A stretch of DNA of 64,000 nucleotides from Lingula anatina (Eukaryota; Brachiopoda; Lingulata; Lingulida; Lingulidae), in NCBI RefSeq assembly GCF_001039355.2, contig NW_019775477.1:1-64000 (forward strand), written 5' to 3'. Each line of letters opens with the position of its first letter. Position 1 is the stretch's first letter. Position numbers and translations under genes: made by a program. This document shows, one piece after another, positions 11,681 through 22,134 of this stretch. The notes beneath the pieces were generated by a model. It was not told where the DNA came from. It was given only the letters and a program-made list of their open reading frames with translations, and made no database searches.

Positions 11681-13775
11681 CTCCTCGTCATGATCTTGTT
11701 CCTAGCACACCATGCTAAGTGTAGTTGTGTTGAATTTCAATACAAAACTGAATTCTGTTACGTTGAATCACTTCAATCAATAGATTTTGAGAAATTGTGT
11801 TTTTATTTTTTTTTATTTGATTATTATTATTTTTATTTATTTATTTACTTATTTTTTGCTTCGAAATCATGATCACTGGTATGACCAAACGTTGCACTAC
11901 GTGCAGTGCGCCAAATTAGATTATCATAGGTGTTGGTATTCCCATTTTGGGACCTTTGCAGACTTTCAGATGAGGACAGTGGACTGTTCTGATATAAAAT
12001 ACAATATTAGAAAATAAATTGAAAAAATGGTTTCTAGCGTTTGGATTAATGAAAGATGATCCGCTTATTGATTTATTTTTATTTTTATTATTATTTGTCG
12101 GTTACGGCAAATATTTTTTGTCTTAGGTTGCACGGCATTCGAAGTGTATTCTAAATATTCTGACTGCATTCTGACAGCATTATCGATATTCCTAGTTTTC
12201 TAACTACATTCGAGCTGCATTTGAGAGCTAATACACCCGAAATGTGCACGAATCATTCCAGGCGGATTCAAGCGCATTAATCCAACGGTATTCTTACAAG
12301 TATTGAAGTCAATTTGAACTTTCTTCTCGAGTGTGGTACGAATTTTGAAAATTATTCATTCCGGCTCACTATTCTGTTTGATTCCTGCCGATTCCGAATA
12401 AGTGTGACGGGAGCTTCAGCAAAAACTGACATTAATCTTAGTCGACTAAAGTACGATTCTCAAGGAATATATATATATAAATATATATATATGTATAACA
12501 ACTGCTCATCGATTTCATTTTTTAACGCTCTAAGACCAATATCACATCCATCTACACGTAGTTTTTATAAAAAAAAAAGTAACATTGCATTTTTTTTTTT
12601 TTTTTTTTTTTGTAGTTAGAGAGCTTATAAATGTAAAAATATTCTTGTGCTCAATGAATTATTGTCTTCATTTTTATCACATGACTTTGCGTAGTTGGCT
12701 TTTAAAGTATAGCAGTCTCAGGTAAAGCACCAAATCTTTACACGTTTTCTGAATGTAGGGCCCCGATTTGGTAGTGCACGCTTTTAAAAGTGCCAATTAG
12801 ATAACTAATAGTAAGTGAGGCGATTTACAGTTTATTTTATGTCTCTTTTAGAATTCGTTCATTCTTATTTGTTTTAAATTAATCGTAGTGGTTTTAGAAT
12901 TCAATGTGTGTAAACAGGTTTCATATCGCTGTTTAAAACATAAGTTTTTATTTTTTATTATCCGTATACTCTTCTCATTTCGTTTTTGGGGGCGATAGAG
13001 CCGCCGCAAGATAACATCCTATGCATTTTTCATTGCGGTTTTTGTAGCATCATGAGTGAATACGGGCTAAGGCAAAGATGTTTAAATCATATATTGGGGC
13101 TTTATCAGTTCTCCCGCATGAACGTGCAATTGATGTCAAATATAATCGGATAAAAATCGGGTGCTCAATCTCCGTGCAGTTGCGCACACCCTCCGTATGG
13201 CTTAAATTTACTGCTGATTAATACACGTTGTTCGTGCAGCTCTTGCGCTTTTCTGAGCATCCACGTGCACGTGGTCGTAATGATACATAAAACTTCAAGT
13301 GAAATTTATTAATTGTTAACATATTTACTGCGAGTGTTCATATGCCTCCTAAAACCATCAAATCGGTAGCAATTCTGACAACTCCGAGTCGCAAGATAAT
13401 CTTGCTTTGCTGTGCGCTCTGTCCCCGTACGTGAATTGGGCAATGCCATCCATCATATTGTTACTAGCTTTCGATTAAAAAAATTCTCAAGTGCTGTAGC
13501 ACACGATAATCAATAAATAACTACGGGCTACCCCACGTGACTGTAAATATGAATTTTGTTTTAGGCAACTAGCGACCGTTCTTGACGTGTTCAGCGTCTG
13601 TGATGGGTTGTCAACGTCATACGAGCTGCTCTGTGTTGGCACTGCCTGGTGTCTCGAACAGATGCCTCACTCCCTTAAACGGGTTCTGATAGTTCGTTCA
13701 TTAATGGCAGTGTCATTGGACCTTTTGGGGTTCTTTGTCACCCTCTACTAGGGCGGCAGGGGGTTTAGGGCGGCA

Positions 13776-13806
<31 letters not shown>

Positions 13807-14627
13807 CACACACACTTGGCGTGGGGTGCCTGAAAATTGGTATTTTAGAGGGCGAACGGTGCCATTTGGTACGGTTTAGAACTATGATTCAGCAACTCAA
13901 AATTCTAATTTCAAGAGGGGACCAGAAATCAAAGGGGGGTCAGGAGCCCCCTGAGCCCCCCCCTTCCAAATACGCCACTGATTATTACTATCATTATTAT
14001 TGTTGTTGTTTTACTTATTTATATGCAATTGCTTTGAAGTAATAACATGGGTTAAATCATATATAAAAACATTTATTATCGAATGCGCAGAATGTTCCAT
14101 ATAATAAATTATATGTAAAATAACACTATCTGCCGGCATAGGGGTTAATTATTCATATCGAAATAAAGCAGTTTTCGTTGTTTTTTTTTTATCAATATAT
14201 GACATAAAAGCGTCATATTTAAAATATTCAATTTCTCTTTTAAGAGAAAAGTGGCTGAAAGTTGAAAAAATGTACTGCTGAAAATAATGAGATCAAAAGA
14301 TGTCCAATAGTTTCGTTCACCAGAACTTATTTCAATAACTAATATAATGTAGATGACTTGTCCTGTAAATATTCAATAAAAAGACACAGCATTTCGAATG
14401 GTACTGGTAGAAAGGATAAGATACAAAAAAGAAAATAAACGGGATCGGAATCAATCTACTTTGTGCATTTCGGGTCAATAGTTTGCTTACTTTGCCTTGA
14501 AGAGTGTAAAGATAAGTAAGTCACGGCTTTAAAAAAGCACCCTTTTAACAAATGCCACCCATAACAGAATGAAAGAACGTTGTTTCGCACCTTTCAGACC
14601 CTGATAACTGCAATATTTTGACACTTT
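11681..14627. other. Intergenic, low-complexity tracts
   Basis: AT-rich sequence with TTA/TTTA runs near 11805-11860, an AT microsatellite at about 12466-12494, poly-T near 12590-12611, and an exceptional poly-C run of about 28 bases ending near 13805 beside a short (CA)n. Open frames here are short and lack recognisable domains; no gene supported. Confidence 0.55.
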
Positions 14628-14840
14628 GGGCGTATTCACATAGATTTTAGATCGATCTATCCCCGTGGGGAGTCTCACTAGATTACTGTCAGATAATCCG
14701 GCTTAAATGTCCGTCCCGCCTACTACAAGCTGTAAGGGGGTAATTAACTTTCGTGCCCGCTCGGCTGACAGCTATTTAGCGTGAACCCCCAGGGAGTTAG
14801 GTCGATCTAGTTTGGATCGATCTAATCTCTGGGAATGGGG
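14628..14840 (+). mobile_element. MITE family 1, copy 2
   Basis: Starts GGGCGTATTCACATAGATTT and ends near TCTGGGAATGGGG. The internal blocks of the 8329-8535 copy recur here in the opposite orientation, including CCTACTACAAGCTGTAAGG and TTAATTAAC. Length and terminal inverted repeats agree with the other two copies. Confidence 0.75.
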
Positions 14841-15476
14841 TCTTTGTCTCTCAGTCTGGCAGTGACACTTGGTGGGTCTGAAATCTTGCTCTTACTTTAC
14901 ATATCACATCTATTAATTAAAAAATATATTTCTAAAATCACAAGAAAAATATATATTACGTGTATAAAACATTTCCCTTTGAGGTAAGTAAATAGTTATA
15001 AAGGGAGAGCAATTAATTTCATTAGACAATCAAAGCATAGGAATATAGCATAACACGCCTATGCTATACTTCATTAAAAAAACGGATCACAGGTTTAATA
15101 AAATCAAACATTAATTCAAATGTAAAATTTCCAATGTAGTTAAATAATGCTTGACGTCTCTAACAAGACAAATAAGAATTTAAACAGAATAACATCAGAG
15201 ATATCCATTCCACTATAAAGACTAATAATAAAAAACCAAATTTCAATCAAACAATAAAAAAGATATGAAGTTTGATCTATAATAATTAACGTTTCCCACA
15301 ACAAGTAAAACTTTGAGCCCTTCTCAATGAATGATGAATTAAATAATGAGAATAATAAATGCATATAAAGGAATATACAGATTTTTTACAAATTAGCGTG
15401 GATGCTCTCTTGAAACAATGCACTGTCCATGTAATCGATTTAAATTATTTTTGCACAAATTTATATCAACGTTATT
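14841..15476. other. Intergenic, 3' side of the repeat-protein gene
   Basis: AT-rich, no domain-bearing frame. It presumably holds the 3' UTR of the minus-strand gene that ends at 15477. Confidence 0.45.
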
Positions 15477-16313
15477 TCACCAAACAACAGTCGACGATCT
15501 TCTGTGTGATCGGTCAGATCTGTCAGTTCCTCCACGCGAATACCCTCCCCACGTTGCCTCTGTACTAGTCCTGGGTCTCCGGGGGGTTGGAAGCTGTGGT
15601 TGTAACAGCCTCTGTGCGCTGTGGCCTGTAGCATTCCAAGCAGTTTCTTCTGCTTCGGGTTTCACACGTGGGACGGGGCGGGGCGTTCGCTGATTTTTTC
15701 CGTATCGATGTAGCAAATTTGACATTCGCCCCCCTTTGTCTAATGCCGCATTTTCTTCAGCTTCCGGTTTCACGCGCGGTGGTGCGCGTGCAGACAGGGG
15801 GAGTCTCCCGTAACTGTGCAGCAAATTTGACATTCCTTTTCCTTTGTGGTTTTCAGCCGTCTCTTCAGCTTCGGGTTTAACTCTAGGTGGAGATCTTGCC
15901 GACAGAGGGAGCTTTCCATATTTATGCATCAGATTTGACATATTCCCTCCCTTGTGATGCTCGGCAATGTCGTGCGCTTCAGGCTTTACCCTGGGGACAG
16001 GCGTATGCTCCCTGGGGCCAGAACTTGGAAAATTGGCCGATTTCCCCAAAAGATCCCCCATGTGCCCCGTCTCGTGGTCTTGTCGGAGCATTTTGGATTC
16101 CGGCGACGGGCAGCGCCCTGGGGGTCGTGGTGAGTTATAACTTTTATTGGCCTTCTGATCGAACCACGCCCCCACCGTTCCCAGGTGCTTTTTGTAAGAC
16201 TCTGAGGCTTCTGGCTTGACCCTGGGGGCAGGGCGTGGCGAGCTGTAATTTTTCATAGAGGGGTCCCTGGTGTGGTGGGCCGGAATTGGACCCTTGGTCA
16301 GCGTGGTGGTCAT
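15477..16313 (-). CDS. Repeat protein with ~36-residue RVKPEA units, function unknown (278 aa)
   Basis: Open frame on the minus strand. I start it at the ATG at 16313-16311; the frame continues a little upstream only through GTG. I do not recognise the protein. It has no signal peptide or membrane segment and is basic and Pro/Arg-rich. The core RVKPEA recurs at residues 31, 108, 144, 180 and 216, the last four exactly 36 apart. Each unit reads roughly PRVKPEAEE-x-A-x4-G-x-MSNLLH-x-YGKLPLSAR. The stretch between 31 and 108 is a degenerate double unit. Such short regular basic repeats occur in microtubule-binding proteins, but that is only an analogy. The tail (251-278) is Ser/Arg-rich. GC and codon use are higher than in the flanking DNA, which supports real coding. 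A 5' UTR exon and a 92-base intron appear upstream. Confidence 0.75.
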   Translation of the reverse strand: MTTTLTKGPIPAHHTRDPSMKNYSSPRPAPRVKPEASESYKKHLGTVGAWFDQKANKSYNSPRPPGRCPSPESKMLRQDHETGHMGDLLGKSANFPSSGPREHTPVPRVKPEAHDIAEHHKGGNMSNLMHKYGKLPLSARSPPRVKPEAEETAENHKGKGMSNLLHSYGRLPLSARAPPRVKPEAEENAALDKGGRMSNLLHRYGKNQRTPRPVPRVKPEAEETAWNATGHSAQRLLQPQLPTPRRPRTSTEATWGGYSRGGTDRSDRSHRRSSTVVW

Positions 16314-16395
16314 TGTATTGTCGTGACCTTTCACTCACTTTGCTGACCTACGACCCTCTGTCTTGTTACACATGTTGGGTATATGCATGATGATG

Positions 16396-16487
16396 CTGAA
16401 AAAGAAACAAGAAGTATGACATTCACTATCATTCTTGTCACAGCGGCATACAGTCACCCTGAGCTTCAGAGATAACTTGACACTAAC
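16396..16487 (-). other. Candidate 5' UTR intron of the repeat-protein gene
   Basis: On the minus strand the donor reads GAG/GTTAGT at 16488/16487 and the acceptor TTTCTTTTTCAG/CAT at 16396/16395, a normal short GT-AG intron. The upstream exon contains a short ATG frame (MKIGYCEE) that would stop soon after the splice, so it would act as an upstream ORF rather than as the protein start. CCAAT-box sequences (ATTGG on this strand) lie further upstream at about 16550-16660. No transcript evidence is available. Confidence 0.4.
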
Positions 16488-16540
16488 CTCTTCACAATAG
16501 CCTATCTTCATCGTGTCAAGTTACCTCTGACCACATTCGA
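16455..16540 (-). repeat. Left arm of inverted repeat (5' region of repeat-protein gene)
   Basis: The reverse complement of this segment matches 17580-17657 with few mismatches. Shared blocks include CAGAGGT-ACTTGACACGATG, AGATAGGCTA and GGTTAGTGTCAAGT. It covers the candidate first exon and donor of the minus-strand gene. Confidence 0.8.
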
Positions 16541-16621
16541 TTGCCCCCGCCGCCCGCCAATCAAATTTAAAGCCCGCACTCAATGACTCATTGAACGATC
16601 TAGCCAATGAACGCAAACGAG

Positions 16622-16731
16622 TCAAAGCGCGCTTTGTTCAACTCCGGACCAATCAAAGATAAGGCTGAATATCAGGGACTTGCCGTAACCTGTGGGCAGC
16701 ACGCAAAATACATCATCCCTCAGTAGATAAT
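16622..16731 (-). pseudogene. DEAD/RecQ-type helicase fragment (Walker A only)
   Basis: On the minus strand, about 25 codons read DDVFCVLPTGYGKSLIF, a motif I (Walker A, GxGKS) of the RecQ-like helicase genes often multiplied in invertebrate genomes. The similarity ends a few residues later and the frame closes at 16622. The upstream part is lost in the N gap. The fragment is probably a broken or single-exon remnant; a true exon of a gene hidden by the gap cannot be excluded. Confidence 0.55.
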
Positions 16732-17077
16732 NNNNNNNNNNNNNNNNNNNNNNNNNNNNNNNNNNNNNNNNNNNNNNNNNNNNNNNNNNNNNNNNNNNNN
16801 NNNNNNNNNNNNNNNNNNNNNNNNNNNNNNNNNNNNNNNNNNNNNNNNNNNNNNNNNNNNNNNNNNNNNNNNNNNNNNNNNNNNNNNNNNNNNNNNNNNN
16901 NNNNNNNNNNNNNNNNNNNNNNNNNNNNNNNNNNNNNNNNNNNNNNNNNNNNNNNNNNNNNNNNNNNNNNNNNNNNNNNNNNNNNNNNNNNNNNNNNNNN
17001 NNNNNNNNNNNNNNNNNNNNNNNNNNNNNNNNNNNNNNNNNNNNNNNNNNNNNNNNNNNNNNNNNNNNNNNNNNNNN
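16732..17077. other. Assembly gap (346 N)
   Basis: Run of N. It lies between the two arms of an inverted repeat, a configuration that often breaks assemblies. The true length may differ from the N count. Confidence 0.98.
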
Positions 17078-17825
17078 TGTAGGATGAGGGCGCTGCAAGC
17101 GGCTGCTGGAGGTCATACCCGCAATTACTGACTTTTCATGATTTACTGTAGTGAGTTCTTTGACTGTGTAACATATCACTGTCCGGAGGCTATCATTTTC
17201 TTTAATATCTTATCTTAAAGTTTATACTGACATCAAACTGTTGATATGGTTTTCTGGGGGTGTTCCTTTCTTTTGAATGGCATCTTATGTCAGATTTAAT
17301 ATTATTGACCAAAATATCTCACAACAGAAGACTGGATGTTATTATCACTCAGTGACATACTTTTTTAATGACTCAAGCCAAAAAAAAATTAATCAGCACT
17401 CAAAAATAACAATGATAAAAAATATTCCATATTAAGTGGTAACCCTGNAGTATGGAGCTTGCGGAATCAGCCGAGGATTGCCGATTGACGGTCAACCAAT
17501 CAGCGTTTTCACCAAACTTTGGTGAAAAATTTTGAAACTTGGATTCGATTGGCTTATATAAACTAAGTCAAACTATTTTCGTCAGAGGTTACTTGACACG
17601 ATGGAGATAGGCTACAGTGAAAAGGTTAGTGTCAAGTGAGCTCTGAAGCTCAGGGTGGTTTATTTGGACTCACCGCTTAAGTAAAACGTCCGACACTTCC
17701 TTGGCATTGTAGGCTACGGTCACTTTACAAGAGCAAGTGGCCAATTTTTTTTACCTCGTAGTTACTTTTTCATAAATTGCCGCGGGGGCAACTTACCCCG
17801 GGGTCCAACTAGCCCCGGTCTCCCC
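17078..17825. other. Non-coding sequence between gap and XDH copy 1
   Basis: No coding domain. A promoter-like stretch occurs around 17490-17570 (CCAAT at 17497, GATTGGC, TTATATAAAC) just before the right inverted-repeat arm. An ambiguous base is at 17448. Similarity to intron 1 of the XDH tandem unit begins at about 17826 (CTACTGCACAGAATGGC), so this is the left edge of the duplicated array. Confidence 0.5.
17580..17657 (+). repeat. Right arm of inverted repeat
   Basis: Plus-strand copy of the 16455-16540 segment. It includes ACTTGACACGATGGAGATA, GGCTACAGTGAAAAG and a GGTTAGTGTCAAGT donor-like end. Downstream there is no second RVKPEA gene; XDH intron-1 sequence follows, so this arm looks like an orphaned 5' fragment. 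Confidence 0.8.
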
Positions 17826-18257
17826 TACTGCACAGAATGGCAATTTCTACAGAACGTTTTTTTTTTTTTTGCATAAGGGTGCAATGCGTACGTGATGTAG
17901 GCATTTATGTTATATACATATCAGTAACATACCCTTTACCAGGGCAACAGATTGATTTTTCACAGATATTCACAGATATGTCTCTAGATAAATAGACAGT
18001 CATTTTGGCTCTCAGTCAGCATAAAATGTCCACAATAAAAACTACGGCCCTGGTAGAGGGTACCAGTAACACTGCTTAAAGAAGCAACATATCTATAACC
18101 TAATTCAAATAATTAATTTCTCACACTCCTAAATACGAGAGCTACCTTGATAACAGATAAAATACAGGAGGCAGATTTCGTTAAATAAACATCTTTTCGC
18201 AAAATCCAGTGTGAAAAATTGTTCAATAACATGAACATCTGACGTCATAACTTTTAG

Positions 18258-21200
18258 ATCATAGAAAAGAATGCCGACCCGGAGACGACACTTCTGCAGT
18301 ATCTGCGTAAAATACGTATCCTTTTGGACGTGCAACATACGAAACCATCAGCGCATAAAGTTATAACATAGCGTGAAATTGTACTCATCGCACTTCGTCG
18401 TTTGCGAAACCATGACGATCTCATTCAGTTAAGCTGACGGCACTCAGCGAGAGACCCCCACAGAGTTGAATCGGTCTAGATCGTGTCACTGGGAATGTGC
18501 CCTTTCTCGTATCTCTCTTTTCCTTGCTACAAATATTTATGTATCCTTAACTCCACGTCGCAGTGCGTCTCCCTGGCACAAAACTTGGCTGTGGAGAAGG
18601 AGGATGCGGTGCATGCACAGTGATGATATCAAAGTACGACCAGGAACAGGACGAAATAATGTATCCTTACACGTTACTGTTATTTCCATGGGTCTTTCCT
18701 ATGAAACCTTTATGATAAGTTGATTTTATACAGATTTATTTTCCCTAACTGTTGACTTGTCATTATGCATCCAATGCGTGTATTGTTCCAATATGCTCTC
18801 TCCATGGCCTCGCTGTCACTACAGTGGAGGGGATTGGTAGTACGAAAACGAGGCTACACCCAGTTCAGGTATGGTGTGAAAAGGTAGAAGACATACATGT
18901 ACTATGAATAATAATAAAAAAATCATCTCTGCTACATCTTTCATTCAAAAACAACCGTACCGGTATGGTCAAATTGAAGTTGTATATAATGCTTTTTGAA
19001 ATATCATATGGCAACTGTAAACAGTTACATGCGATAAGCAAGTAATAAATCTTGGAATTATACCTGAGATCTTTAATAAAACATCGTTGCAGATAGTTGC
19101 CTTACTTGAAGCACAGTGCGGGGTAAAGCTGTATGTATTTCTGGAAAGCTACAATACAACTATTAAATGTTTGTATAACCTATTTAAGTACTGTTTTGCT
19201 AATTCTGTTGTCCTTAAGATTTAAGATTGGCTTACATGTAGGTCCGTCATTAATCCTATACCTAAAGGTAATGGTGTTAATTTATGCGATCCACTAGAAT
19301 ATAGAGGAATAACATTATCATTATATAAGATATACACATTTATTCTGAACAGGAGATTATCGAAGTGGGCCTAAGATAATGAAATAATAGTTGACGAGCA
19401 AAATGGTTTTAGACAAGACCGTGGGTGTTTAGATCACATGTATGTAATGTCTAGTCTTATAGAAAATAGTTTAAAGCAAAAGCAGAGCATATATGCGTGT
19501 TACATCGTTGCAAGAAAAGCATTCGACAGAATTAATAGGTCTCTTTTATGGTATACATTATTTAAACTAGGAATATGCGGAAATTTTATGAATTCCCTCC
19601 AAGTTCTATGTGATAACCCAAAGTGCTATGTTAGGGTAAATAACTATAAAACAGGTTTCTTTGACATTGAAACTGGAGTAAAACAGAGGTGCTTGCTGTC
19701 ACCTTTACTCTTTGACATTTATATTAATGATATGGTACATGATCTTAAAGCTCTGGGTAAGGGCATTAATGTAAATGATGAGCTGATTTGTTCGCTCCTT
19801 TATGCAGATGAGGTTGTGCTTTTGGCCAAGAATGAGAGGGATTTACAGTCAATGCTTGATGTAGTGCACAAGTGGTGTTATAAATGGCAGTTGACTCTGA
19901 ATGAGGACAAGACCTAGGTAGTTCATTTTAGGTCACCAAAAATACCTAGGACAAATTATGTTTTTAAATGTGGGCATTTTATAGTAAATATTGTTGAAAA
20001 ATATAAATACTTGGGTATGTGGTATTTTGAGCACTTTGGTGCGAATAAGACGGTATCATGTATAGCTAAGTCTGCAAGCAGAGCTCTAGGTCTTCTGATT
20101 GCAAAATGCAAGGGGGCATGCCCTATGCATGCTTTACGAAATTATACAATGCACTTGTAGCTACTGTGTTAGAATATGGTTCTGCTATATGGGGAATCCA
20201 GGAATTTAGTCAAATTAATGCTGTTTTCAGTAGAGCTTGCAGGTATTTTTTGGGCGTGGGTAGGTACGCGCCAGCCGCTGCCATCCGTTCTGAAATGGGA
20301 TGGACTTCGCCTTTTGAAAAGCAGTTAATTAATGTGACAAATTTTTGGTGTAGATTAGTTAATATGGATTGTAATAGGTTAACTAAAAAGGTGTTTTTAT
20401 GGAGTTTACGTGTATCAAACAATGGAAAGAAAAATTCGATAACTAGGGTTAAAGGTAAATTTAGTGATCTGGGAGTAAGCCATCTGTACTTAACTGACAA
20501 TGATATACCCAAGACTAGCATACTGAATTGTGTTAGGGAGAGTGTAGCTTTTGAATGTCATTCCGATTGGTGGGCGAAACTATGGGATGATACCCCACGC
20601 AGAAATGGAGGTGGAAATAAGCTTAGGCTATTCAGATTGTTTAAGCAAGACTTGGTAGTTAGTGAATACGTTAAGAAACCAACTTTATCGCTCAAGGATC
20701 GGCGGGCATTGGCTAAACTGAGATGTGGGGTGGCCCCACTCAGAATAGAAACTGGACGGTATGAAAAACTTCAAATCCTGGAGAGAACGTGTGTACACTG
20801 TGAATCAGGTTGTGTTGAGGATGAGATTCATTTCTTAATTTTAATTAAAATTGTCCATTTTTTAATGATCATCGTACTGATTTAATGAGAACTGCTAAAT
20901 GCTTTAAGCCGGATTTTGATTTATTGGATGAACAAAGCAAATTTCTTTTCCTGATTGACGATCCGAAAATGATTTTTAGCACTGCCAAAGCCTGTAGCCT
21001 TTTCTTAGGATAAAGAAGAGATTTTATGTATTTAAACTGTAATTAGTTTTTACTCTCTCATAGTTCTCTATAGAACTGCCTTGTTGTAATGACTGTTTTA
21101 ACTCTTATTGTTTTTATTTTTTATCTTTATGGGTGAGACTTTAATGAAATAAACTGAACTGAATGCACATTATTTTAATGATGATATCATTTGCCATCTT

Positions 21201-22134
21201 AGGAGATAATAGCCAAGTCCCACGGCACACAGTGTGGTTTCTGCACTCCAGGAATGGTGATGTCAATGTATACGTTACTAAGATATAAGCCAAAACCAAC
21301 AGAAGAGGAAGTGGAAAACATATTCCAAGGTACCGATTAAATCAGGTTTCTTTGCAACCCCACGAATGAAAATATGTGCACTATTTGTTTAGATATTTAA
21401 TATTTATGCAATAACATTACGTTATTTTAATTTACTCAACATTATCTAATGCTATATAATAACTTTACACTATTCTTTTACTAGAGAGACCTTTCAATAA
21501 AAGCAGCCATCACCGGTCAAATTTCGAACACCATATTTGTGAATGTCCTTTATTTATAGTTTCACTTGGGTTAATGAGGAGACATAAAAACCACGTATTA
21601 CAATCCTTGAACAGCCGCGACATAGTGCACAACAGTTATAAATTAAAAAAAATGGAATAGCTTGAATATCTGATGTTCATTGCATTGTACGCAAAGCGTG
21701 TGGATACGTTTTGTATACATGTTAGCATTGAAGTTGTTATTGAAGATGCATATTATACAGGTACTTTCTCTTCTTTCTCTTGATAAGTGACTCTTGAGAT
21801 ATATGTGTACTTATGGACCAGCTCATTGGAATATCCATGCCATTTAGTCACACAGTTCTTGGTCATGCCTTCGCTTTCGCCATGAATATGTAACTGAACA
21901 TTAAGCTACGGTTTTAAAATGTCGATCCTTTTAGGAAACCTTTGCAGATGCACTGGCTACAGACCTATCCTTGAAGGATTCAAGACTTTCAGCAAAGACG
22001 AACCCTGCTGTATGGGAACCAAATGTTGCAAAAACCAGACAAGTAACGAAGAGCATTTTCTTGATGCCGCTGAACCATGCGACTTTGTGCCAGTCGATAC
22101 GACTCAAGAACCAATATTCCCCCCGGAATTAAAA
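18258..22134 (+). CDS. Copy 1, exons 2-6: 2Fe-2S domains
   Basis: Exons: 18258-18315, 18564-18660, 18757-18868, 21203-21329, 21935-22134. They encode the plant-ferredoxin-like cluster (CGEGGCGAC plus NAC) and the helical cluster (QCGFC plus NLCRC); all eight cysteines are present. Splicing of introns 2 and 3 follows U12-type signals (see those entries). The exon 4 to exon 5 intron is enlarged by a retrotransposon. The last exon ends in the linker EPIFPPELK, as is usual before the FAD domain. Confidence 0.9.

Noticed and set aside
11787-12619. Open frames in the TTA-rich region
   Set aside because: Low-complexity Phe/Tyr/Ile strings from AT repeats, no conservation or start context.
15668-16219. 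Plus-strand open frames over the RVKPEA gene
   Set aside because: Antisense to a regular protein repeat; their apparent regularity is inherited from the opposite strand.
18466-18723. Plus-strand frame starting before XDH exon 3 of copy 1
   Set aside because: It crosses the U12 acceptor and reads exon 3 out of frame; the correct exon is fixed by the CGEGGCGAC motif.
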